From NCBI RefSeq assembly GCF_019429485.1, contig NZ_JAHXZN010000001.1, forward strand, positions 992,001 through 1,056,000: a stretch of 64,000 bases of DNA, in the 5' to 3' direction. This stretch comes from Sphingomonas citri (GTDB lineage: Bacteria; Pseudomonadota; Alphaproteobacteria; Sphingomonadales; Sphingomonadaceae). Below the pieces are notes generated by a model that had not been told where the DNA came from, did not search any database, and worked only from the letters and a program-made list of their open reading frames with translations. The translations under genes and the position numbers were made by a program. Positions 1 to 9,190 of the stretch are shown here, piece after piece (positions within the stretch are counted from its first letter, which is position 1; every line of letters begins with the position of its first letter).

Positions 1-13
1 TCCGCCGGGGTGG
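1..13. repeat. Right end of a family B palindromic repeat, cut by the window edge
   Basis: The first 13 bases are identical to the right end of the repeat copy at 9232-9320 (TCCGCCGGGGTGG), so the window seems to open inside another copy of that element. Bases 14-179 hold no recognisable gene. Confidence 0.5.
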
Positions 14-179
14 CAGTGAGAGGGGCCGGCCCCGCTCCTCATCGAACCTCGCCTGCCCGCATCGGGTCACGCCATCTCCTCGAGCTACAGCCGTTTCTTT
101 TTATGGCCCCAGGCATGGACGCCCGGCGGCGCATCGGTCATGATACCTCTTAATACCAAAACGTAACCAAGGGGTGGGC

Positions 180-2510
180 ATGATCCGCAGCACGCTGGGG
201 GCCTCGATCGGGGCGGCATTGGTGATCGCGACGCCAGCGACGGCGCAGCGGGGCGATGACGTGCCCAAGCTGCTCCCCATGCCGCAGTCGATCACGCGCG
301 GAACCGGCACGCTCACGGTCGCCGCCGGCAACGGCGTGGCCGCGGAGACGCCGCTCGCCGGGCCCGCGGCCAGGCTGCTGGTCGATCACGTCCGCACCGC
401 ACGCGGCATCGCCCTCGCGCCCGCCGAGGCCGCGACCGCCCGCATCCGCTTCGTCGCCGACCCCTCGATCAAAGGCGACGAAGCCTATCGCCTCACCGTG
501 ACTCGTGACGGCGTCCGCGTCGCCGCCGCCGCCGCGCCGGGCTTCGTTCACGGCGCGATGACGCTGGTGCAGCTGCTCAGCCCCGATGCACGCTTCGGCC
601 AAGCGGTGCGCGTGCCCGCGGTGACGATCGAGGACTCGCCGCGCTTCGCCTGGCGCGGGCTGATGCTAGACACCGCGCGCCACTTTCTCCCGCTGCCAGA
701 GGTCGAGAAGATCGTCGACCAGATGGCGGCGGTGAAGCTCAACACGCTTCATCTCCATCTCAGCGATGACCAGGGCTGGCGCTTCGAGGTGAAGCGCTAT
801 CCCAAGCTCACCGAGGTCGGCGCGTGGCGCACCCCGCCCTCCACCGGCGGCGCGGGGTCGACGCAGCGCTACGGCGGCTTCTACACGCAGGACGAGCTGC
901 GCGGCCTGGTGCGCTACGCCGCGGAGCGCGGCATCACGATCGTCCCCGAGATCGACCTTCCCGGCCACGCCCAGGCGCTGGTCGCGGCGTATCCCGAGTT
1001 CGGCGTGCTCGGTGACCGGCCCGAGACGGGCAATGGCTGGGGCATCTTCCCCTATCTGCTCAACCCTGGCCCCAAGGGTGTCGCCTTCGTCAAGCAGGTG
1101 CTCGACGAGCTGATCGACGTCTTCCCCGGCACCTATGTCCATCTCGGCGGCGACGAGGCGGTGAAGGACCAGTGGGAGCGCAGCCCCGCGGTGCAGGCGC
1201 AGATCAAGGCGCTCAACCTCAAGGACGAGAACGCGCTGCAGAGCTGGCTGATCGACGAGCTCGGCACCTATCTGTCGAGCAAGGGGCGGCGGCTGATCGG
1301 CTGGGACGAGATCCTCGAGGGCGGCCTGCCTCCGTCCGCCTCGGTGATGTCGTGGCGCGGCGAGAAGGGTGCGGTCGACGCCGCCAACCAGAACCACGAC
1401 GTCGTGCTCTCGCCCGCGCCGACCATGTACATCAACTATCTCCAGAGCCACCGCGCCGACGAGCCGCCCGGCCCGATCCAGGTGCAGACGCTCGCCGACA
1501 CCTACGCCTATGACCCGATGCCCAAGGGGCTCGACCCGGCCAAGGCGGGCCATGTGCTCGGCGCGCAGATGAACCTGTGGAGCGAGTATCTCGTCACGCC
1601 CTATCAGTATCAGCACTCGATCTTTCCGCGGCTCGCCGCGCTGGCGGAGAACAGCTGGATCGAGCGGCCGCGTGACTTCGCCGGCTTCCTCACGCGGCTC
1701 CAGCCGCAGGTGGCACGCTGGAAGCGCGGCGGGGTGGAGGTGGCGGACTCGAGCGTCGCGGTCGACTTCCGGCTCGCGGGAACGCGCGGCGACGCGCTGC
1801 GCGGCAAGAAGGTCAGCGTCACGCTCGCGCAGGAGGCGCCGCAGGGAACGATCCGCTACACGCTCGACGGCTCGGCGCCGACGCCGAGATCGCGCCGCTA
1901 CACTGCGCCGCTGTCGCTGCCGTTCGGGCAGACGGTGCGCGCCGCGCCGTTCGACGCCGCCGGCACCGCGCTCGCCGCGCCGCGCGCGTTCGACACGGGG
2001 CGCGAGTCGCTGCTCACGCGTGTGTCGGGCGAGATGGCGGCCTGTCCGGGCGAGACGCGCGGGCTGCGCGTGCCGCTTACCACGGACGCCACCGCCAACA
2101 CGCCGACCTATGACGTCAACATCTTCAACCTGTGCAGCGTCTATCCGGCCGCGCCGCTCGACGTGGTGGGCGGCTTCACCGTCGAGGTCGCGCGGCTCGC
2201 GCGCAACCACGGCCTGGCGCACGATTTTGACAAGGTTCGTCGCCACTTCAACGTCACCCCGCACGGCGAGCTGCTGGTGATGCTGGGCTGCCCCGCGATG
2301 AAGGACGGCAAGCCCGTGCCCGATGCGCCCCGCCCCGTCATCGCCGCGAGCTTCCCGCTGCCCGATCCCGCGAATTCGCCGCAGCGGCAGCGCTTCACCG
2401 GCACGCTGCCGGCGATGGACGGCGACCGCGACCTCTGCTTCCAGTTCACCTCTCCGCTCACCGAGCCGCTCTACGCGGTCGAGCGGGTCAGCCTCACGGA
2501 CCGTCGTTGA
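180..2510 (+). CDS. GH20 beta-N-acetylhexosaminidase, exported
   Basis: Family GH20 exo-enzyme that removes terminal beta-linked GlcNAc (or GalNAc) from glycans, here probably the GlcNAc residues capping N-glycan antennae. Residues 1-23 form a Sec signal peptide ending ATPATAQ. A GH20b-type N-terminal domain follows, then the TIM barrel from about residue 150, with PRFAWRGLMLDTARHF and HLHLSDDQGWR. The catalytic Asp-Glu pair is D325-E326 in HLGGDEA. A beta-sandwich near residues 535-590 (IRYTLDGSAPTP) resembles the chitobiase C-terminal domain. A GTG lies two codons upstream at 174, but AAGGGG at 169-174 is well placed for the ATG at 180. The stop TGA shares its last base with the ATG of the next gene, so this is the first gene of a tightly packed operon. 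Family assignment is firm; the natural substrate is inferred from the neighbours. Confidence 0.93.
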   Translation: MIRSTLGASIGAALVIATPATAQRGDDVPKLLPMPQSITRGTGTLTVAAGNGVAAETPLAGPAARLLVDHVRTARGIALAPAEAATARIRFVADPSIKGDEAYRLTVTRDGVRVAAAAAPGFVHGAMTLVQLLSPDARFGQAVRVPAVTIEDSPRFAWRGLMLDTARHFLPLPEVEKIVDQMAAVKLNTLHLHLSDDQGWRFEVKRYPKLTEVGAWRTPPSTGGAGSTQRYGGFYTQDELRGLVRYAAERGITIVPEIDLPGHAQALVAAYPEFGVLGDRPETGNGWGIFPYLLNPGPKGVAFVKQVLDELIDVFPGTYVHLGGDEAVKDQWERSPAVQAQIKALNLKDENALQSWLIDELGTYLSSKGRRLIGWDEILEGGLPPSASVMSWRGEKGAVDAANQNHDVVLSPAPTMYINYLQSHRADEPPGPIQVQTLADTYAYDPMPKGLDPAKAGHVLGAQMNLWSEYLVTPYQYQHSIFPRLAALAENSWIERPRDFAGFLTRLQPQVARWKRGGVEVADSSVAVDFRLAGTRGDALRGKKVSVTLAQEAPQGTIRYTLDGSAPTPRSRRYTAPLSLPFGQTVRAAPFDAAGTALAAPRAFDTGRESLLTRVSGEMAACPGETRGLRVPLTTDATANTPTYDVNIFNLCSVYPAAPLDVVGGFTVEVARLARNHGLAHDFDKVRRHFNVTPHGELLVMLGCPAMKDGKPVPDAPRPVIAASFPLPDPANSPQRQRFTGTLPAMDGDRDLCFQFTSPLTEPLYAVERVSLTDRR

Positions 2511-5104
2511 TGCGTCGTACCGCCCTGCTCTGCCTGCCGCTTCTGTTCCTCGCCGGCGCCGCGGCCGCCGCCCCCAAGACCGTTACCCCGCTCGACACCG
2601 GCTGGCGCGTGCGCATCGATCCCGCCGACGCCGCCGCGGCCAAGGCGCACCCCCGCGCCGCCCGATGGTTCGCCGCGACGGTGCCGGGCAGCGTCCAGCA
2701 GGACCTGATCGCGACGCGCCAGGTGCCCGACCCGTTCCTGCGCACCAACGAGGCCGCGATCCAATGGGCCGGGCTGACCGCCTGGCAGTATCAGCGCGTG
2801 CTCGACGTCACGCCAGCGATGCTCCAGCGCGACCATCTCGATCTCGTGTTCGACGGGCTCGACACGTTCGCGACCGTCTCGATCAACGGCCAGGTCGCGC
2901 TCACCGCGGACAATGCGCACCGCCGCTGGCGGGTCGACGCCAAGAAGTGGCTCAAGGCCGGGCGCAACGAGGTGACGATCGCCTTCGCCTCCCCGATCAG
3001 GAAGCTCCAGCCGATGGTGCTCGCCGAGGCAAATCCGCTGCCGGGCGAGTATGACTCGGCGTTCGGCGACGAGCCCGCCGGCAAGCAGACCTCACCCTAT
3101 ATCCGCAAGCCGAAGTATCATTACAGCTGGGACTGGGGCCCGCGCATCGTCAACATCGGCGTGTGGCAGGACGTGCGGCTCGAGGCGTGGGACGAGGCGC
3201 GGCTCGACCGTCTGCTGATCGAGCAGGTCGCGCTCAACGACCGGGAGGCGCGGCTCGCCGCCAAATTCGAGGTGATCGCCGACCGCGCGCGCACTGCGAC
3301 GCTGCGCGCGCAGGTGGCGGGGCCGGACGGCAAGACGGTGACCGCCGAGCAGGAGGTCTCACTCGCCCCCGGGCTCAACCGCGTCACCGTGCCGCTGTCG
3401 GTCGCGTCGCCGCAGCGCTGGCAGCCGGTCGGCTATGGCGCGCAGCCGCTGTATCGCGTCAGCGGCGCCTTGGTCGAGGACGGCATCGCCAGCGACAGCG
3501 CCGAGCGCCGCATCGGGCTGCGCACCGTCGAGCTGATCCGCGGCGACGGCGCCTTCGGCTTCCGCGTCAACGGCATCCCGATCTTCGCCAAGGGCGCCAA
3601 CGTGATCCCGTTCGACAGCTTCCCGTCGCGCGTGACGCCCGCGACGATGCGCGGGCTGCTGCGCGACGCCAAGGCGGTCAACATGAACATGCTGCGGATC
3701 TGGGGCGGCGGCCATTATCTGCCCGATGGCTTCTTCGACGCCGCCGACGAGATGGGGCTGATGATCTGGTCGGACTTCATGTTCGGCGGTTCGGTAACCC
3801 CGCCAGACGCCGCGTTCCGCGAGAACGTCCGCGTCGAGGCCGAGGAGCAGGTCGCGCGCCTCTCCGGCCATCCCTCGATCGTGCTGTGGGCGGGCGGCAA
3901 CGAGGTGCTGTCGGGCTGGGAGAATTGGTCCGATCGGAAGGCCTTCAAGAAGCGCGTCGGCGCCGACGAGCAGGAGCGGATCGGCACCGGCATGGCGGTG
4001 CTGTTCGACCGCGTGCTGCGCCAGGCGGTGCGCGACTATGATCCCGCCGTCCCCTATTGGCCCGGCTCGCCGTCGACCGACTATGACGGGCCGGTCGACA
4101 CCGATGCCGCGGGCGACCGCCACTTCTGGGACGTCTGGTCGGGCTCCAAGCCGGTCGAGAATTATCTGAACAGCTGCCCGCGCTTCATGAGCGAGTACGG
4201 CTTCCAGGGCGCGCCCGATCTCGCCACGATCAAGGACTTCGCGGGCACGCTCCGGCTTACCCCGGACGCGCCGGTGATGCGCGCGCACCAGAAGTTCCTC
4301 GCGGGTGCGGGCAACGAGCGGCTGATGTTCTACCTGCGCGAGCGGCTCGGCGAGCCGCGCGACTTCGCCGACTTCGTCTATCTCACCCAGGTTAACCAGA
4401 TGCAGGCGATCGAGCTGGCCGCGCTGCACCACCGCGCCTGCCGGCCGACCAACATGGGCTCGCTCTACTGGCAGCTCAACGACGTCTGGCCCGCGATCTC
4501 CTGGGCCAGCATCGATCATTCGGGGCGATGGAAGCTGCTTCACTACGCCGCGCGCCGCTTCTTCGCGCCGCAGGCGATCGTCGCCGAGCATCGCGACGGC
4601 ACGCTGCGCGTCGCGGTCGTGTCCGACGCGACCCAGCCGATCGCGGCGCGCTGGCGCGTGCGCGCCTTCGCCTCCGACGGCAGTGCGCTGGGCGAACGCG
4701 GCGGCGACCTCACGCTGGCGCCGCTCGCCGCCGCCGAGGTGGCCTCGATCGCCGACACCGAGCTGTTCGCCGCCGCCCCCGCCGAGGCGAGCTACGCGGT
4801 GGCCGAGCTCATGATCGGCGACGCGGTGGCGAGCCGCCGCGTGATCGAGCGCGTGCTGCCCAAGGCGATGCGCTGGCCCGACCCCGGTCTCAGCGCGCGC
4901 TGGGACGGGCGCAGCGTCACCATCACCGCGCGGAAGCTGGCGCGGGCGGTGATGCTCGACTTCGGCGCCATCGACGCCCGACCGTCCGACGACGGCTTCG
5001 ACCTGTTGCCGGGCGAGAGCCGCACCATCACGATCGAGTCCGACGCATCGCCCGCCGCGCTGAAGCGCGCGCTGGTGCTGCGCTCGCTGGGAGGAAACAA
5101 GTGA
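2510..5104 (+). CDS. GH2 beta-mannosidase, exported
   Basis: GH2 beta-mannosidase of about 864 residues. Within an N-glycan pathway its job would be to cleave the core Man-beta-1,4-GlcNAc bond. An N-terminal signal peptide (MRRTALLCLPLLFLAGAAAAA) is followed by the jelly-roll domain, an immunoglobulin-like domain and the TIM barrel. The acid/base is E465 in WAGGNE and the nucleophile E562 in RFMSEYGFQG. The motif SLYWQLNDVWPAISW is typical of mannosidases in this family rather than of beta-galactosidases. The ATG at 2510 uses the last base of the preceding stop codon, and the stop overlaps the next start as GTGA, so the three genes from 180 to 7620 are probably translationally coupled. Endo-beta-mannosidase activity on intact glycans is an alternative that cannot be excluded by sequence. 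Confidence 0.92.
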   Translation: MRRTALLCLPLLFLAGAAAAAPKTVTPLDTGWRVRIDPADAAAAKAHPRAARWFAATVPGSVQQDLIATRQVPDPFLRTNEAAIQWAGLTAWQYQRVLDVTPAMLQRDHLDLVFDGLDTFATVSINGQVALTADNAHRRWRVDAKKWLKAGRNEVTIAFASPIRKLQPMVLAEANPLPGEYDSAFGDEPAGKQTSPYIRKPKYHYSWDWGPRIVNIGVWQDVRLEAWDEARLDRLLIEQVALNDREARLAAKFEVIADRARTATLRAQVAGPDGKTVTAEQEVSLAPGLNRVTVPLSVASPQRWQPVGYGAQPLYRVSGALVEDGIASDSAERRIGLRTVELIRGDGAFGFRVNGIPIFAKGANVIPFDSFPSRVTPATMRGLLRDAKAVNMNMLRIWGGGHYLPDGFFDAADEMGLMIWSDFMFGGSVTPPDAAFRENVRVEAEEQVARLSGHPSIVLWAGGNEVLSGWENWSDRKAFKKRVGADEQERIGTGMAVLFDRVLRQAVRDYDPAVPYWPGSPSTDYDGPVDTDAAGDRHFWDVWSGSKPVENYLNSCPRFMSEYGFQGAPDLATIKDFAGTLRLTPDAPVMRAHQKFLAGAGNERLMFYLRERLGEPRDFADFVYLTQVNQMQAIELAALHHRACRPTNMGSLYWQLNDVWPAISWASIDHSGRWKLLHYAARRFFAPQAIVAEHRDGTLRVAVVSDATQPIAARWRVRAFASDGSALGERGGDLTLAPLAAAEVASIADTELFAAAPAEASYAVAELMIGDAVASRRVIERVLPKAMRWPDPGLSARWDGRSVTITARKLARAVMLDFGAIDARPSDDGFDLLPGESRTITIESDASPAALKRALVLRSLGGNK

Positions 5105-7620
5105 TCTGGCTGTTACTCGCGCAGGCCGCCGACCCGGTGGCCGCGACTGTCGCGACGATGACGATCGAGGAGAAAGCGGCGCAGCTGCAGAGCACCGCGC
5201 CCGCCGACGCCAAGGCCAAGCTGCCCGCCTATGACTGGTGGAACGAGGGGCTGCACGGGCTGGCGCGCAACGGCTATGCCACCGTCTTCCCGCAGGCGAT
5301 CGGCATGGCCGCGACCTGGGACACCGATTTGGTCCACCGTATCGGCGACGTGGTCGCCACCGAGGCGCGCGCCCGCTTCAACGCGCAAGCCGTCGACGCC
5401 GACCGCCGCATCTACCAGGGGCTGACGATCTGGTCTCCCAACATCAACATCTTCCGCGACCCGCGCTGGGGCCGTGGGCAGGAGACCTACGGCGAAGACC
5501 CGTATCTCACGGGCAGACTGGGGGTCGCCTTCATCACCGGCTTGCAGGGACCCAACCCGCTCTATCCGAAGGTGATCGCCACCCCGAAGCATTTCGCGGT
5601 CCACAGCGGCCCCGAGGCCGGGCGCGACGGCTTCGACGTTGACCCCAGCCCGCAGGACCTGGAGGCGACCTATACCCCCGCCTTCCGGCTCGCGATCACC
5701 GAGGGCAAGGCGCGCTCGCTGATGTGCGCGTACAACTCGATTCATGGCGTGCCCGCCTGCGCCTCCTCGCCTTTGCTCAACGATCGGCTGCGGCGGGACT
5801 GGGGCTTCACCGGCTTCACCGTCTCTGACTGCGATGCGGTCGCCAACGTCCACCTCTTCCACCATTACCGGCTTGACGCCGCCGAGGCGGCCGCGGCGTC
5901 GGTGCGCGGCGGTAACGATCTTAACTGCGGCACCACCTATGGCGCGCTGCCCGAGGCGGTGAAGCGCGGTTTGGTGAGCGAGCAGGAGGTCGATCGCGCG
6001 CTGATCCGCTCGCTCGAGGCGCGCCGCGCGCTCGGCATCGCCTTCGGCGCGACCAGCCCCTGGTCGAAGATCGCGGCGAGCGAGGTCGGCACCCCCGCGC
6101 ACCAGGCAATGGCGCTGGAAGCGGCGCGCAAGGCGATCGTGCTGCTCAAGAACGACGCCGGCCGGCTGCCGCTTGCGGCCGGCACCAAAGTGGCGGTGAT
6201 CGGCGCCAACGCCGACGATCTCGGCGTGCTGCAGGGCAATTACCACGGCACCGCGGCGCACCCGGTGACGCCGCTCCAGGGGGTGCGCGCGCGCTTCCCG
6301 GGCGCGACCTACGCGCAGGGCTCGGTGCTTGCCGACGGCGCGCCGGTGGTGCTGCCCGAGACTGCGCTGAAGGGGCTCACCGTCGCGTACACCGCGGGCG
6401 ACCGAACCGTAGCGCCCACGGCCGCCCGCACGATCGACCTCGACCTCAACCGCGCCGCTCCTTCGCCCGAACTGCCGGTCACCGGCTATGTCGCGCGCTG
6501 GACGGGTGCGCTCCAGCCGCCCGCGGCGGGGCGGTACCGGCTGGTGCTCGACCAGACGCAATGCTGGAAGAACTGCACCACGCATGACAGCGCCCGGCTG
6601 ACGATCGGGGGACGCGTGCTCCACGACGGTGCCTTGCCCAAGGGCCGCGTCGAGATCGACTATGACAGTGACGGCAGCGTGCAGCCGCTCGAACTCACGC
6701 TCGACCATCGCAGCGAGGACGACAGCTTCCGCCTGCTGTGGCTGCCCCCCGCCGACGCGCTGTTGAACGAGGCCGTCGCCGCGGCGCGCGCCGCCGACGT
6801 GGCGGTGGTGGTCGGCGGGCTCTCGCCCGACCTCGAGGGCGAGGCGCTCCAGGTGCAGGTACCCGGCTTCGTCGGCGGCGACCGTACCGACATCGCTTTG
6901 CCCGCGCCGCAGCAGCGGCTGCTCGCCGCGCTCAAGGCGACGGGCAAGCCGATCGTGCTCGTGCTCGCTAGCGGCAGCGCGGTCGCGGTCGATCCCGCGG
7001 TGGCGGACTCGATCATGGCGCTGTGGTATCCGGGCGAGGCCGGAGGCACCGCGCTGGCGGACGTGCTCTCGGGTGCGACCAACCCGTCGGGCCGGCTGCC
7101 GGTGACCTTCTACAAGGCGACGACCGACCTGCCCGCCTTCGTCGATTACGGCATGAAGGAGCGGACCTATCGTTATTTCACCGGCACGCCTCTGTGGGGC
7201 TTCGGTCACGGGCTGAGCTACACGCGCTTCGGCTATGACCGGGTGAGCGCTCCCGCGACGCTCGCCGCGGGAGCGCCGCTGACGATCACCGCACGCGTCA
7301 CCAACCAGGGCCAGCGCGCCGGCGAAGAGGTGGTGCAGGCCTATGTCGTGCCACCCGCCAGCAGAGGGGGCGGCTTCACGGCGCCGGTGCTCCAGCGCCA
7401 GCTCGCCGGCTTCCAGCGGATCGCGCTCAGGCCGGGCAAGAGCGGCACCGCGCGGCTCACGATCGACCCGCGCTTCCTCAGCGTGGTCGCGCGCGACGGT
7501 CGCCGCCACGTGCCGCCGGGCGCCTATCGCGTCTGGGTCGGCGGCGGTCAGCCGGGTGATGGAGAGGGAAGCTGGATCGACGTGACTCTAACGGGCGAGG
7601 ACAAAGACCTGCCGAAGTGA
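5101..7620 (+). CDS. GH3 beta-glycosidase with PA14 insert (candidate beta-xylosidase)
   Basis: GH3 enzyme of 839 residues. The catalytic barrel carries YDWWNEGLHGLARNG near the N-terminus and the nucleophile D243 in VSDCDAV. A PA14 domain of roughly residues 458-548 is inserted in the C-terminal sandwich domain (WTGALQPPAAGRYRL), and a fibronectin-type III-like domain ends the protein. Proteins of this layout include beta-xylosidases and beta-glucosidases. Beside GH92, GH125 and GH29, removal of the beta-1,2-xylose of plant N-glycans is an attractive role, but it is inferred. The GTG at 5101 is chosen because GGAGGAAACAA lies directly before it and it overlaps the GH2 stop by four bases. The N-terminus (MIWLLLAQAADP) is too short for a normal signal peptide, so the site of action is unclear. 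Confidence 0.88.
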   Translation: MIWLLLAQAADPVAATVATMTIEEKAAQLQSTAPADAKAKLPAYDWWNEGLHGLARNGYATVFPQAIGMAATWDTDLVHRIGDVVATEARARFNAQAVDADRRIYQGLTIWSPNINIFRDPRWGRGQETYGEDPYLTGRLGVAFITGLQGPNPLYPKVIATPKHFAVHSGPEAGRDGFDVDPSPQDLEATYTPAFRLAITEGKARSLMCAYNSIHGVPACASSPLLNDRLRRDWGFTGFTVSDCDAVANVHLFHHYRLDAAEAAAASVRGGNDLNCGTTYGALPEAVKRGLVSEQEVDRALIRSLEARRALGIAFGATSPWSKIAASEVGTPAHQAMALEAARKAIVLLKNDAGRLPLAAGTKVAVIGANADDLGVLQGNYHGTAAHPVTPLQGVRARFPGATYAQGSVLADGAPVVLPETALKGLTVAYTAGDRTVAPTAARTIDLDLNRAAPSPELPVTGYVARWTGALQPPAAGRYRLVLDQTQCWKNCTTHDSARLTIGGRVLHDGALPKGRVEIDYDSDGSVQPLELTLDHRSEDDSFRLLWLPPADALLNEAVAAARAADVAVVVGGLSPDLEGEALQVQVPGFVGGDRTDIALPAPQQRLLAALKATGKPIVLVLASGSAVAVDPAVADSIMALWYPGEAGGTALADVLSGATNPSGRLPVTFYKATTDLPAFVDYGMKERTYRYFTGTPLWGFGHGLSYTRFGYDRVSAPATLAAGAPLTITARVTNQGQRAGEEVVQAYVVPPASRGGGFTAPVLQRQLAGFQRIALRPGKSGTARLTIDPRFLSVVARDGRRHVPPGAYRVWVGGGQPGDGEGSWIDVTLTGEDKDLPK

Positions 7621-7641
7621 GGGCGCCTCGCCTTACCACCT

Positions 7642-7737
7642 CGTCGCCCCGGACTCGTTCCGGAGCCTACCTCACAGCGCACCTCGCGATCGCGACGTGC
7701 GCGGCATGGTGGATCCCGGACCAGGTCCGGGATGACG
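7642..7737. repeat. Dispersed inverted repeat, family A copy 1
   Basis: Two complementary arms, GTCGCCCCGGACTCGTTCCG on the left and GGATCCCGGACCAGGTCCGG on the right, frame a variable centre. It lies between the GH3 and GH125 genes. Related copies are at 37464, 49040, 52098, 55179 and 61338. Confidence 0.75.
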
Positions 7738-7756
7738 ACCTAGGAGAAGACATAGC

Positions 7757-9190
7757 ATGACGATCGACCGCCGCACCTTCGTGGGCGCCGCCGCGGCACT
7801 GGCCGCCACCCCCGCCGCCGCGCGTCCCGCCACCCCCGCGGCCTTCGCCAGCAAGCGCCCGCCGCTCGGCGAGCGCCGCTTCACCAGCCGCGTGGTGGAG
7901 CAGGAGATGCAGCGCGTCTCGACCAAGATCGGCGACTCCAAGCTGCGCTGGATGTTCGGCAATTGCTACCCCAACACGCTCGACACCACGGTGCGGCTGG
8001 GCACGGTCGACGGCCGCGCCGACACGTTCGTGATCACCGGCGACATCGACGCGATGTGGCTGCGCGACAGCTCGGCGCAGGTGGCGCCCTACGTCCATCT
8101 CGCCAAGGCCGACCCGCGGCTGGCCGAGCTGTTCCGCGGGCTGATCGCGCGCCAGGCGCGCTGCATCCTGATCGACCCGTACGCCAACGCCTTCCTGGAG
8201 GATCCCAAGGCCAAGACGCAGCTGGAATGGTCGCTCAAGGACGTCACCGAGCTCAAGCTGGGCGTGGCCGAGCGCAAGTGGGAGATCGACTCGCTCTGCT
8301 ATCCGATGCGGCTGGCGCTGCAATATTGGCAGGCGACCGGCGACGCGCGCCCGTTCGACGCGACCTGGGCGGAGGGCGCGCGCGCCAGCATCCGCACCTT
8401 CCGCGAGCAGCAGCGCAAGGATGGGCCAGGGCCGTACCGCTTCCTGCGCGTATCCGATCGCAACACCGAGACCCTGCCCTCGCGCGGCTATGGCAACCCG
8501 ATCAGGCCGGTCGGGCTGATCGCGTCGGGCTTCCGCCCCTCCGACGACGCGTGCCAATATCCCTTCCTGATCCCGTCCAACCTGTTCGCGGTGAGCGCGC
8601 TGCGCGGGCTGGCGACGGTGGCGAACGAGGCCAAGAAGGATTCGGCGCTGGCGCAGGAGGCGACCGCATTGGCCGACGAGGTCGCCGCCGCGCTGCGCGA
8701 CTATGGCACGACCAAGCTGCGCGACGGCCGCGAGGTCTGGGCCTATGAGGTCGACGGCTACGGCAATGCCTATTTCATGGATGACGCCAACGTGCCGTCG
8801 CTGTCGGGACTCGCCTATCTCGGCTGCGTCGCCCCCGACGACGCGCTGTGGCGCCGAACCGAGGCGGCGGCGTGGAGCGACGTGAACCCCTATTTCTTCC
8901 GCGGTAGCGCCGGCGAGGGGATCGGCGGGCCGCACGCGGGGCTGCGCCAGATCTGGCCGATGTCGCTGATCGTGCGCGCGCTGTCGACCAACGATCCGGC
9001 GGTGATCCGCACCTGCCTCAAGACGATCCGCGACACCGACGCGGGCACCGGCTTCATCCACGAGAGCTTCGACCAGGACGATCCGACCACGTGGACGCGC
9101 CACTGGTTCGCCTGGGCCAACGGTCTGTTCGGCGAGCTGATCGTGCGGCTGGCGACGACGCAGCCCGCGCTGCTCGCGGGAGCGCTGTGA
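7757..9190 (+). CDS. GH125 exo-alpha-1,6-mannosidase, Tat-exported
   Basis: Member of the family formerly DUF1237, metal-independent exo-acting alpha-1,6-mannosidases (GH125). It would trim alpha-1,6-mannose exposed on an N-glycan. Residues 1-25 carry a twin-arginine type signal ([19 protein letters not shown]). The family signature [18 protein letters not shown] is present near residue 90, followed by the alpha/alpha-barrel with [17 protein letters not shown] and [12 protein letters not shown]. The length of 477 residues is normal. A Shine-Dalgarno-like AGGAG (about 7742) precedes the ATG, just past a palindromic repeat. The stop TGA overlaps the ATG of the GH92 frame by one base, linking the two mannosidases. 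Confidence 0.92.
   Translation: MTIDRRTFVGAAAALAATPAAARPATPAAFASKRPPLGERRFTSRVVEQEMQRVSTKIGDSKLRWMFGNCYPNTLDTTVRLGTVDGRADTFVITGDIDAMWLRDSSAQVAPYVHLAKADPRLAELFRGLIARQARCILIDPYANAFLEDPKAKTQLEWSLKDVTELKLGVAERKWEIDSLCYPMRLALQYWQATGDARPFDATWAEGARASIRTFREQQRKDGPGPYRFLRVSDRNTETLPSRGYGNPIRPVGLIASGFRPSDDACQYPFLIPSNLFAVSALRGLATVANEAKKDSALAQEATALADEVAAALRDYGTTKLRDGREVWAYEVDGYGNAYFMDDANVPSLSGLAYLGCVAPDDALWRRTEAAAWSDVNPYFFRGSAGEGIGGPHAGLRQIWPMSLIVRALSTNDPAVIRTCLKTIRDTDAGTGFIHESFDQDDPTTWTRHWFAWANGLFGELIVRLATTQPALLAGAL

Noticed and set aside
5113..7509. 798-codon open frame antisense to the first GH3 gene
   Set aside because: High-GC genes leave long stop-free antisense frames. The translation is Arg/His/Gly-rich with no family motif, while the sense strand has a complete GH3 protein.
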